This document shows positions 8,884 through 16,344 of a DNA stretch of 64,000 nucleotides, in pieces. Source of the DNA: Poseidonibacter lekithochrous (GTDB lineage Bacteria; Campylobacterota; Campylobacteria; Campylobacterales; Arcobacteraceae). Made by a program: the position numbers and the translations under genes. The stretch is from positions 31,615 through 95,614 of the forward strand of contig NZ_JAHKQT010000044.1 in assembly GCF_018861145.1 (NCBI RefSeq), given 5' to 3'. A model generated the notes under the pieces. The model was not told the DNA's origin, ran no database searches, and worked only from the letters and a program-made list of their open reading frames with translations. Numbering within the stretch: the first letter of the stretch is position 1; every line of letters starts with the position of its first letter.

Positions 8884-9203
8884 AAAAGTCCTTTTCTTTA
8901 TTAATTACAATATTTTTAATATCAATTTTTTCATATTTAGCAGTTTCAATTTTAGAAACAAAATCATTAATAAATACAAATCTACAAAATCAATATTTAT
9001 ATTTACAAGCAAAAAATCATAAAGAGTTTTTAAAGTCATACCTTATATCAATTGATTTAAAAGATATAAATCATGTGAATATTGAAGATGAATTTTTTGA
9101 TATATATTCTATTATCAAAGAAGAAGATAAAAAGTACAAGATAGATATATACGTAAAAGCCAAAGAGTTTGATATTTCAATACATGAGCTTGTATATAAA
9201 TAA
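8880..9203 (+). CDS. Prepilin-like protein 3, lacking Glu5 (GspK-like feature)
   Basis: 107 residues from the ATG at 8880, which overlaps the preceding TGA. MKKSFSLLITIFLISIFSYLAV is a prepilin-type N-terminus, but position 5 after the predicted cleavage site is Ile instead of Glu. Loss of Glu5 is characteristic of the tip pseudopilin GspK. The rest is a short acidic/basic domain, far smaller than GspK. It is the last gene of the proC-pseudopilin group and is followed by a hairpin terminator. A longer frame starting at 8865 exists but would bury the prepilin motif. Confidence 0.65.
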   Translation: MKKSFSLLITIFLISIFSYLAVSILETKSLINTNLQNQYLYLQAKNHKEFLKSYLISIDLKDINHVNIEDEFFDIYSIIKEEDKKYKIDIYVKAKEFDISIHELVYK

Positions 9204-9220
9204 GAGAAAAACTCTTATTT
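9198..9220. terminator. Bidirectional terminator between pseudopilin genes and 9230 gene
   Basis: A perfect 9-bp stem (AAATAAGAG / CTCTTATTT) with a five-A loop lies between two convergent genes. The stem ends in TTT on both strands, so it can serve either direction. Confidence 0.7.
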
Positions 9221-9229
9221 ATATACTTA

Positions 9230-9820
9230 TTATTTTTCTTTAATTGACGCTAATATATCTAGCGGGATTAATTTTGCTGCGACTAAATTATCAATAAAAT
9301 TATCTGCTAAAAATTTCCATTCAATATTATTTTCATTTATAGCTAATATAAAAGACTCCATATCAATATTAAATACATTCTCTTCTTTATTATATGTTAT
9401 TTTAGGTTTTTTATCTGCAAGCATTGTTTTTAAGATTGATTCAAATTGTTTGATTTCCTCTTCTTTTTTACTAGGAGAATCCATTCTCATTAGTATTTTA
9501 TAATATGCTCTTGTAAATAAACCTTTTTCATACTTTGCAATTGGCAAAATTTTTATTTTCTTTGCATTGATTAATTTTGGTGTTTTATTACTTTCATAAG
9601 CAATCTCCATCGCTGCAACTAAATCTTTCTTAGGTGTCAATTTAAATGCTGGTTCATAAATGGAATCTACCATTCCTTTAACGTCATTGTTTTTTAGAGC
9701 AGTAAAATAGTTATCTAAACTTAGCTCTAAAGATTTCATCTCTTTGTCATTTGCAAATATAGAAGATGATAAACATATCACACTAAATAAAACAAATACT
9801 ATTCTTAATATTTTTTTCAT
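9230..9820 (-). CDS. Hypothetical periplasmic protein
   Basis: 196 residues. A cleavable signal peptide is clear (MKKILRIVFVLFSVICLSSS, cleavage near IFAND). The mature part begins with a helical stretch (LELSLDNYFTALKNNDVKGMVDSIYEPAF) that resembles the first helices of NTF2/SnoaL-like domains, where a small protein accumulates a pocket behind a curved sheet. That similarity is weak and no catalytic residues can be named. It is 52 bases downstream of the large RDD-TPR gene and probably belongs to its operon. Function unknown. Confidence 0.72.
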   Translation of the reverse strand: MKKILRIVFVLFSVICLSSSIFANDKEMKSLELSLDNYFTALKNNDVKGMVDSIYEPAFKLTPKKDLVAAMEIAYESNKTPKLINAKKIKILPIAKYEKGLFTRAYYKILMRMDSPSKKEEEIKQFESILKTMLADKKPKITYNKEENVFNIDMESFILAINENNIEWKFLADNFIDNLVAAKLIPLDILASIKEK

Positions 9821-9872
9821 ATTATTTTCCTTTTTTAATAATTTAACTATTTAATTTTAAGTTTTAATTCTT

Positions 9873-12653
9873 CTATCTTTTATACTTAGAAAGCATTCTA
9901 TAAAGTTCTATTTTATATAAATCATTTGCTTCTTTTTGTAACTCCACTATTTTTTTTGGAGTATCCTGCCTTTTCCAATCTTTTACAGGTTCTATATTCA
10001 TTGTATTTTTTAGCCATTTTCTATATTCCATAAAATATTCTCTCCGATAAGCTACTTCACCATCAGCTATATATTGAGAGTATTCTCCATCCATACCTTC
10101 TATACCAAGGCTAAGAATATAAATAAAATCTTTAATATTTTTTGCAACAACATTAATAGCACCTTCACTACCAAATGCAATAATTGGCGCATTCTCTAAA
10201 TCTGTATTCCTTCCATCTTTTAACCAAAACCCAGCACTACCACCTGTTCCATCTAAGTTTGACAAAGGTAAAAAGTGTTGTGATACTTTTTTATTTATTT
10301 CTTCATCTTCTGAAAAGTTTAAATAAAAGAAATCTTCTGTATTTTCTGGATTGAGATAAAAAGAAACTACATAATTATCTGCACCAAGTTTTTCTTCTAT
10401 TTCAATAAGTTTTTTTAAAGTATTAGGTACAGAAAAAGGTTTGTAAAGTTCTGTAAATTTTTCCAATAAATTACTTTGTGTTTGAGAAGTTGACTTAAAC
10501 TTAAGTGATTCACCATAAGGTAATACTGACCCTACTTCTAATACTTTTGTCGTACTTGTCTCTCTAGGAACATACAATTCAGGTTGTGTGTAAAGTTCCC
10601 AAAATGAATATTTTGGTTTTATGTTTTTGAACTTACTTATCTTTTCTAAATAATCAGAACAATATTCATATTTTTCTTCTTGTATATGTTCATATTTATC
10701 GCATATATATTTAGTACTATTATAATCTTTAAATTCATAGGAACTTGTAATTAAGTTACGAACAAATATCCAGTAATTGCTATCTTTTTCTTGTAATTCA
10801 TCATCACTTGATTGAAAAAAACTATATGCATCATTTTTTAATATGTTATAAGCTTGTTCATAAGATTTTCGTTCTCTATAAATACTTGCCATTGTTGCTA
10901 AACTAAAGACATACGAATTTTCAAGTTCGTGTGCTTTTTTTAAATATTTAAGAGCATCAGTATATTTTTCTATTATCTCATTTTTATATATAGCATAGCC
11001 TAAGTTATTGTATAAGGCAGCAGTCCCTCTATCATATAATCTATCAGATACTTTTATTAAAGAAAGAGTATCTTCAAGTAATGTAATTGATTCTTCATCT
11101 AAATCTAATTCATAGGCATAATCAAATAATGCATTTGGATTTAATTCTGAACTTTGAGCTGCTTTTTTATAATAATCTAAAGCTGAACAAGAAATATTTT
11201 CAGCATCATCACAAAACTCTGCAAGTTCTCTATAAATATTTGAAATTAGATAATCCCTAGAAGAATTTATATCCTCTATTATTTTTCCATCTTTAGTATA
11301 AAGTTTAACTATAGGAACATTTATATCACTATTCTTAATAATTTCTAATTCTTTATCCATCCAATATAAATAAATAAGTGATAATCTTTTTGATAATAAA
11401 TTCCATATACTATTTTTACTATTAGTATCTAAATCATCTAATTTACTAAAGAATGGATTAAAGTCATATCTTTCTAACTCTTTAAGATTTGAGATATTTA
11501 TCCATGAATTATCTATATTTTCTAATTGACTTTTTGAAAAAAGTTTATATACTTCTGTGTCATAATTTTTGAAAGTTTCTCTATTGTTTGAATATTTTTT
11601 GTAAGCAAGTATAATCATGTCTATTATATAGATATCATTTTGTGTTACTTGGTTTTTCTTTATTAGCTCAATATATTTATCTATGTTTGTAGGTACATTG
11701 ATTTTATCTATTAAAGAAGTATCATTAAGATAAAATAGTTTACCTTTTGTTAAAATATTTATTAAATCAGATATAAAAGCATCTCTTTTATTTTCATCAT
11801 AATAATCTAAAAATTCTAAAAACAAATAAGTATCTTCATTATCATAAAATTTGATAAGTTTATTTATCGTATTTAAATACTTACTTATCTCTATTTCAAA
11901 TTTAATATCTTTAAAAGAATATTTTTCTATATTTATATCATTGTTATCATCTGTATCAAAGTTAATGATAGAATCTCTTGTAATTGCCATTCCAGAAGAA
12001 GTATAACCAAAAAAGCTATTTGATTTATAATATAACAACTCATTTTTATTTTTAATTATTTTTTTACTAATCAATTCCTCTTTTATGTCTATATCAACTA
12101 AACTTGAGGGATGCACTTCCATCTTAACCATATTATTATATGCAAATAATGAACTTATTGCTAAAGCAACAAAAAGCACAATAATAAATCCAACAAAAAT
12201 TCGGAGAAAATAGCCAAATAAAGAAATCTTTTTTGATGTTTTGGGCTTGATTAATACTGTATTTGACATCTTGTCATGCCATGTTTGATTGTTTTTATCC
12301 CATAACATCCATAAATATCCTAAAAATATAGGAATTAAGGAAACAATATACCCTAAGTATCGTATGATAAATTGTTTTTTGCTTGGTTTTTCAAATGTAC
12401 TAGCATCAACTATTTTTATTTTTAAAAACATTTTTCCAGGAGTAGCACTTTTGTAATTCCAGAATAATAAAACAATTATAACTGGTAATACATAAGCAAC
12501 TATAATTTTAAAAGGATCAGATTCCTCAAGTTCAAAATAGCTTTTGTTATATATAAAAAATAAAGGTATTTGAAGTAGCATCAAAAGAATAGTATCAATT
12601 ATATTTGCACATAACCTATCCCAAAAACTTGCAAACTGAGTATTCTCTTTCAT
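9873..12653 (-). CDS. RDD-domain membrane protein fused to TPR repeats and a SUKH-like C-terminal domain
   Basis: 926 residues. Residues 1-140 form an RDD domain (FWDRLCANIIDTILL, TPGKMFLKIKIVDA, IRYLGYIVS, WHDKMSNTVLI), followed by a third helix at about 148-175. A long soluble region holds TPR-like helices at roughly 480-690. Residues about 735-855 read like a SMI1/KNR4 (SUKH) domain: HFLPLSNLDGTGG, PIIAFGSEGA, VVAKNIKDFIYILS. RDD domains are membrane modules; SUKH domains are often immunity proteins. I know of no family with this order, so the role is open. The ATG has no visible ribosome site, and a strong hairpin lies 16 bases upstream. DUF805 gene precedes it. Confidence 0.8.
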   Translation of the reverse strand: MKENTQFASFWDRLCANIIDTILLMLLQIPLFFIYNKSYFELEESDPFKIIVAYVLPVIIVLLFWNYKSATPGKMFLKIKIVDASTFEKPSKKQFIIRYLGYIVSLIPIFLGYLWMLWDKNNQTWHDKMSNTVLIKPKTSKKISLFGYFLRIFVGFIIVLFVALAISSLFAYNNMVKMEVHPSSLVDIDIKEELISKKIIKNKNELLYYKSNSFFGYTSSGMAITRDSIINFDTDDNNDINIEKYSFKDIKFEIEISKYLNTINKLIKFYDNEDTYLFLEFLDYYDENKRDAFISDLINILTKGKLFYLNDTSLIDKINVPTNIDKYIELIKKNQVTQNDIYIIDMIILAYKKYSNNRETFKNYDTEVYKLFSKSQLENIDNSWINISNLKELERYDFNPFFSKLDDLDTNSKNSIWNLLSKRLSLIYLYWMDKELEIIKNSDINVPIVKLYTKDGKIIEDINSSRDYLISNIYRELAEFCDDAENISCSALDYYKKAAQSSELNPNALFDYAYELDLDEESITLLEDTLSLIKVSDRLYDRGTAALYNNLGYAIYKNEIIEKYTDALKYLKKAHELENSYVFSLATMASIYRERKSYEQAYNILKNDAYSFFQSSDDELQEKDSNYWIFVRNLITSSYEFKDYNSTKYICDKYEHIQEEKYEYCSDYLEKISKFKNIKPKYSFWELYTQPELYVPRETSTTKVLEVGSVLPYGESLKFKSTSQTQSNLLEKFTELYKPFSVPNTLKKLIEIEEKLGADNYVVSFYLNPENTEDFFYLNFSEDEEINKKVSQHFLPLSNLDGTGGSAGFWLKDGRNTDLENAPIIAFGSEGAINVVAKNIKDFIYILSLGIEGMDGEYSQYIADGEVAYRREYFMEYRKWLKNTMNIEPVKDWKRQDTPKKIVELQKEANDLYKIELYRMLSKYKR

Positions 12654-12669
12654 AAATACTATTTATATT

Positions 12670-12694
12670 TACATTCGCATATTATGCGAATGTA
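12670..12694 (-). terminator. Perfect 11-bp hairpin at the DUF805 gene end, before the RDD gene
   Basis: TACATTCGCAT pairs with ATGCGAATGTA around a 3-base loop. On the minus strand it covers the last codons and stop of the DUF805 gene and is followed by an AT-rich stretch without a solid U-run. It lies just upstream of the RDD gene start, so it is either a leaky terminator or an attenuating hairpin. Confidence 0.5.
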
Positions 12695-13038
12695 GCCTTT
12701 GGATTATCTCCATATTTATTAGTTTCATTCATACTATTTTTTGCATACCAAACAATTAAAATTATCAATCCAATAATAGGTATTAAAATAAGTAATTGCC
12801 ACCAACCACTTTTATTAATATCATGTAATCTTCTTGCACCCACAGCTAAAGTGGGAAGTAACACAGCAAGAGAATAAACCAAACCAATCATACCTATATC
12901 ACTTCCAATTATATAATCTAAAATTGCACATATTACAGATACTATTGTACTGAATAACATAAAGTACCAAAACTCCGACCTTCTTGCTCTACCATTAAAA
13001 ACAGTATATTTTTTTAGTACTTCAAAATACCAATTCAT
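12682..13038 (-). CDS. DUF805 family inner membrane protein
   Basis: 118 residues. It matches the DUF805 family throughout: MNWYFEVLKKYTVFNGRARRSEFWYF start, three or four membrane helices, the ARRLHDINKSGWW motif and the C-terminal NKYGDNP. The family (YhaH/YhaI in E. coli) has no assigned biochemical role. AGGAG stands before the ATG (AGGAGAAAGA). It is first in a presumed operon with the RDD-TPR protein and a periplasmic protein. The divergent lipoprotein gene starts 115 bases away and a 23-bp inverted repeat lies between them. Confidence 0.92.
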   Translation of the reverse strand: MNWYFEVLKKYTVFNGRARRSEFWYFMLFSTIVSVICAILDYIIGSDIGMIGLVYSLAVLLPTLAVGARRLHDINKSGWWQLLILIPIIGLIILIVWYAKNSMNETNKYGDNPKATFA

Positions 13039-13079
13039 TCTTTCTCCTAAATTTTTATCATTATTATTAAATAATGTAT

Positions 13080-13132
13080 AAAAAGATTATAATTAAATAA
13101 TATTTAAAGTATTATTTAATTACAATCTTTTT
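13080..13132. repeat. Long inverted repeat between divergent DUF805 and lipoprotein genes
   Basis: Two arms of 23 bases (13080-13102 and 13110-13132) are complementary with one mismatch around a 7-base loop. The left arm contains TATAAT (13088-13093), a likely -10 for the lipoprotein gene. On the plus strand the right arm ends in a T-run. It can be an operator, a transcript hairpin or both. Confidence 0.6.
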
Positions 13133-13153
13133 TTAAAATAAATAAGGAAAGAA

Positions 13154-13540
13154 ATGAAAAAAAAACAAGGAAATAATTTAGGCTTAGTTTTACTATCTTT
13201 ATCAATTATAGTATTATTCACATCCTGTACAAGTATTGTAAAAATGGGATTAGGAGAAGGTAAAGAATTTACTTTTGATAATAAAGAGTTAGAATCAAAA
13301 ATGACTTTTTACTGTACTGATGAAAAAGAAGGTGAAAATATAAAGTTAAGAGCTAGAAATGCATATGATTATTTTAACAATGAAAATGATAAAAACATTG
13401 ATACCTTAACTGAGAAAATGTTAAAAAAAGAAATATCATCATTAGAATTTGCTTATGAGATAAATAAATTATCTGAAAAGTTAGTTAGTGATGTTAATAA
13501 TAAATTTAATTGTACATTAATAGATGTAATTGATTACTAG
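13154..13540 (+). CDS. Small hypothetical lipoprotein
   Basis: 128 residues. The lipoprotein signal is clear: KKKQGNNLGLVLLSLSIIVLFTSC with lipobox FTSC at about residues 22-25. The mature part is short and charged, with two further Cys residues (FYCTD and FNCTL near the end) that could form a disulfide. AAGGAAAG precedes the ATG. It stands alone between a divergent inverted repeat and a terminator hairpin. I do not recognise the family. Confidence 0.72.
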   Translation: MKKKQGNNLGLVLLSLSIIVLFTSCTSIVKMGLGEGKEFTFDNKELESKMTFYCTDEKEGENIKLRARNAYDYFNNENDKNIDTLTEKMLKKEISSLEFAYEINKLSEKLVSDVNNKFNCTLIDVIDY

Positions 13541-13544
13541 TCAT

Positions 13545-13576
13545 AATAGAGCTTTCTATTTTAAGAGAGCTCTATT
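13545..13576. terminator. Hairpin between convergent lipoprotein and rdgB genes
   Basis: AATAGAGCT (13545-13553) pairs with AGCTCTATT (13568-13576). The tail is TTGAC on the plus strand, so U-richness is modest. It fits a shared terminator of two convergent genes. Confidence 0.5.
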
Positions 13577-13631
13577 TGACAAAATATAGTACTAATCAAA
13601 ATAGTAGGCTATGATTATATGAAATTATTAA

Positions 13632-14231
13632 CTATACAATAACTTCAAGAGCTTTTTTAGCTAAAGATAAAGCTTTTGTTCTATGAGAAAAATCTTTTTT
13701 AGATTCATAACCTAATTCACCCAATGTTTTATCATATCCATTTGCTATGAACATGGGATCATAACCAAAGCCACCTTCTCCTAGCTCTTTATTTATTACA
13801 TTTCCATGCATCCAACCATGAACCGTGTAAACTTGGCCCTTATAAACAATTGCAATACAAGCAGTATAATATGCTTTTGTTTTTTCAATATTTTTTTTAT
13901 TTAAATTATCAATTAGTTTTGCATTATTTTCTTTATCACTAGCATTAATACCTGCATATCTTGCAGAATAAATACCTGGTTCATTATTTAATATTGGTAC
14001 GGTAATTCCTGAATCATCTGATATTACAATAATATCTTTATGACCTTCGCTTACTAGCTTTTGATAAATAGTTTGTGCTTTTTTAATTGCATTTCCTTTA
14101 AAACTATCTTGATCTTCAATAATTTCAATATTTCCTAATATTTCCTTAAATGCTACAACGTCATCGTTTGGCATCAATTTTTCAAACTCTTTTATTTTTC
14201 CCTTGTTTCCTGAAGCTAAAACTATTTTCAC
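13632..14231 (-). CDS. rdgB: Non-canonical purine NTP pyrophosphatase (RdgB/HAM1 family)
   Basis: About 199 residues. It hydrolyses dITP, ITP and XTP to the monophosphates and pyrophosphate, keeping deaminated purines out of DNA and RNA. The substrate-binding [10 protein letters not shown] start, [29 protein letters not shown] and the C-terminal [10 protein letters not shown] are all present. I place the start at GTG 14231, because AAGGA lies five bases upstream and the protein then begins [11 protein letters not shown] as in the family. A frame five codons longer (TTG) runs over that ribosome site. Confidence 0.96.
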   Translation of the reverse strand: MKIVLASGNKGKIKEFEKLMPNDDVVAFKEILGNIEIIEDQDSFKGNAIKKAQTIYQKLVSEGHKDIIVISDDSGITVPILNNEPGIYSARYAGINASDKENNAKLIDNLNKKNIEKTKAYYTACIAIVYKGQVYTVHGWMHGNVINKELGEGGFGYDPMFIANGYDKTLGELGYESKKDFSHRTKALSLAKKALEVIV

Positions 14232-14268
14232 TTTTGTCCTTTTCAACCTATTATTAACATTAATTATA

Positions 14269-14274
14269 TATAAT
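14269..14274 (+). promoter_or_regulatory. Probable -10 box of the MFS transporter gene
   Basis: TATAAT preceded by AT-rich sequence, 33 bases before the start codon and in the divergent gap with rdgB. No clear -35. Confidence 0.5.
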
Positions 14275-14306
14275 CACGGTAAATTATATTATCTTTAGGA
14301 TTACAA

Positions 14307-15620
14307 ATGATTAAATCGGTTTTACCACTTAGTGCAATTATTGCTCTAAGATTCTTAGGTCTTTTTTTAGTTTTACCAGTAATATCAGTATATGCTATAA
14401 ACTTAGAAGGAGCATCAACTACTCTTGTAGGTGTTGTTGTTGGGGGATATGCATTAACTCAAATGATTTTTCAAATCCCATTTGGAGTTATGAGTGATAA
14501 ATTAGGAAGAAAAGGTACTATTATAACTGGTCTTTTACTTTTTGCTATTGGATCACTTATTTGTGCACTATCAACAGATATTTATACTTTACTTGTAGGT
14601 AGATTCTTACAAGGTGCAGGTGCAATTGCTGCTGTAATTACTGCAATGATTAGTGACTTAGTAAAAGAAGAACAAAGACCAAAAGCAATGGCAACAATGG
14701 GAATGTTTATTGGTGTATCTTTTGCTGTTTCAATGTTAGCAGGTCCTACTTTAGGTGCTGCATTTGGTATTGAAGTACTATTTATTATCACAATGATTTT
14801 AGCATTAGCATCTATTTATGTAATTATTAAATTAGTTCCAAATCCTCCACATATTACTCATACATATAATGGTAAAGCAAAACTTTCTACTGTATTAGGA
14901 AATAAAAACTTAATCAAAATGAATATTACAAACTTTTTACAAAAGGGATTAATGACATTTGCATTTATGATTATCCCTATGGTTTTAATGAAAAACTATG
15001 AATGGGTTTTGTCAGACCTTTGGAAAGTTTATCTTCCAGCAATGATATTTGGATTTATTGCAATGGCTCCTGCTGCAATAATCGCTGAGAAAAAAGGTAA
15101 GTTCAAAGAAATTTTAGTTATTGGTATTGCATTATTTGCAATTTCATATTTAATAATTGGATTTGCTACATCTACAACTATTTTTATTATTGGAGTTGTA
15201 GTATTCTTTATTGGATTTAATATGCATGAACCAATTATGCAGTCACTTGCAACAAAATTTGCAAAAGTGCATCAAAGAGGACTTGTTCTTGGTATCTTTA
15301 ACTCTTTTGGTTACTTAGGTACATTCTTAGGTGGATTAATAGGTGGTATATTCTTTGACAGTGCAGACTTTACAAGTATTGTAATAGCAATTACTATTAT
15401 TTGTATTTTATGGGCTATTTTAATTTATACTATGCCTAATCCAATAAAGAAAAAGTTTTTATACTTACCTTTAGATAAATATGACCTTGAAAAAACTTCT
15501 ATATTAGAAAATAATGATGCTATTGATGAATGGTATATAAATAATACAGAAAATATCATTGCAATTAAATATGATGATGAAAAAATTACTGAACACAAAA
15601 TAAAAGGTTCATTAATATAA
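14307..15620 (+). CDS. Major facilitator superfamily transporter (YajR-like)
   Basis: 437 residues with 12 predicted membrane helices. The MFS motif GVMSDKLGRKGTI lies between helices 2 and 3, and helix 4 has RFLQGAGAIAAVITAMISDLV. The short soluble tail after the last helix (about 385-437, with LEKTSILENNDAIDEWYINNTENIIAIKYD) recalls the C-terminal domain of YajR. It is probably a proton-coupled drug or metabolite exporter; the substrate cannot be read from sequence. AGGATTACAA precedes the ATG. lapG starts 69 bases downstream on the same strand. Confidence 0.9.
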   Translation: MIKSVLPLSAIIALRFLGLFLVLPVISVYAINLEGASTTLVGVVVGGYALTQMIFQIPFGVMSDKLGRKGTIITGLLLFAIGSLICALSTDIYTLLVGRFLQGAGAIAAVITAMISDLVKEEQRPKAMATMGMFIGVSFAVSMLAGPTLGAAFGIEVLFIITMILALASIYVIIKLVPNPPHITHTYNGKAKLSTVLGNKNLIKMNITNFLQKGLMTFAFMIIPMVLMKNYEWVLSDLWKVYLPAMIFGFIAMAPAAIIAEKKGKFKEILVIGIALFAISYLIIGFATSTTIFIIGVVVFFIGFNMHEPIMQSLATKFAKVHQRGLVLGIFNSFGYLGTFLGGLIGGIFFDSADFTSIVIAITIICILWAILIYTMPNPIKKKFLYLPLDKYDLEKTSILENNDAIDEWYINNTENIIAIKYDDEKITEHKIKGSLI

Positions 15621-15689
15621 TTTTTTAAATACCTTATTTTAAACATTTATATTATAAAATAATAAATAAAAATTAAACTAGGAGATGAT

Positions 15690-16331
15690 TTGAAGAAAAT
15701 ATTACTTATATCTTTTTTGATTATCTCACTAGTTGCTGTTAGCACAACTGCTAATAAGACTTTCTTTATCTCAAATTCTAAACTAAATTCTATTTCTGTA
15801 AAATATGGCACTAAAGCAAAGTCTCGTGTAGAATTATGGGATAATATGCTACAAGCATCTAAAAATGAAAAAATACTTAACAAACTTAAAAATGTAAATG
15901 ATTTTTTTAATAAAATACAATATAAAACTGATTCAAGACATTGGAAGAAGAAGGACTATTGGGCAACTCCTTATGAATTTATGGGAACAGCTGCAGGAGA
16001 TTGTGAAGATTATGCAATTGCTAAGTATTTTAGTCTTAGAAAAATTGGTGTTCCTGATAGTAAACTTAGAATCACTTATGTAAAATATATAAAAACAAGA
16101 AGTAAGTTTGAACAAGCACATATGGTTTTAACTTATTATCATAAACCAGGTGCTACACCAATTGTTCTTGATAATATTAATAAAAAACTAAAACTAGCAA
16201 CAAAAAGAAAAGATTTAAAACCTGTATATAGTTTTAATGCAGGCGGTTTATGGCAAGCTAAGAACAAAGGTTCTGTAAGAGTTGGAACAAATAACTTAAG
16301 ATCTTGGAAAGATCTTATGAGTAGAATTTAA
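15690..16331 (+). CDS. lapG: LapG-like periplasmic cysteine protease (BTLCP)
   Basis: 213 residues. A signal sequence of about 21 residues (MKKILLISFLIISLVAVST) leads into a bacterial transglutaminase-like cysteine protease domain. The catalytic triad is C105 (AGDCEDYAI), H144 (QAHMVLTYY) and D161 (IVLDN). LapG cuts the N-terminus of large surface adhesins and so releases biofilm cells, unless LapD holds it back. TTG start at 15690 has AGGAG six bases upstream; the ATG inside that ribosome site runs into a stop. lapD follows 13 bases later, so this is one operon. Confidence 0.93.
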   Translation: MKKILLISFLIISLVAVSTTANKTFFISNSKLNSISVKYGTKAKSRVELWDNMLQASKNEKILNKLKNVNDFFNKIQYKTDSRHWKKKDYWATPYEFMGTAAGDCEDYAIAKYFSLRKIGVPDSKLRITYVKYIKTRSKFEQAHMVLTYYHKPGATPIVLDNINKKLKLATKRKDLKPVYSFNAGGLWQAKNKGSVRVGTNNLRSWKDLMSRI

Positions 16332-16344
16332 AAAAGGAATAAAA

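Noticed and set aside
8880..8900. Longer start for the third pseudopilin at 8865
   Set aside because: It would add residues before the prepilin leader and break the motif; the ATGA overlap at 8880 is the better start.
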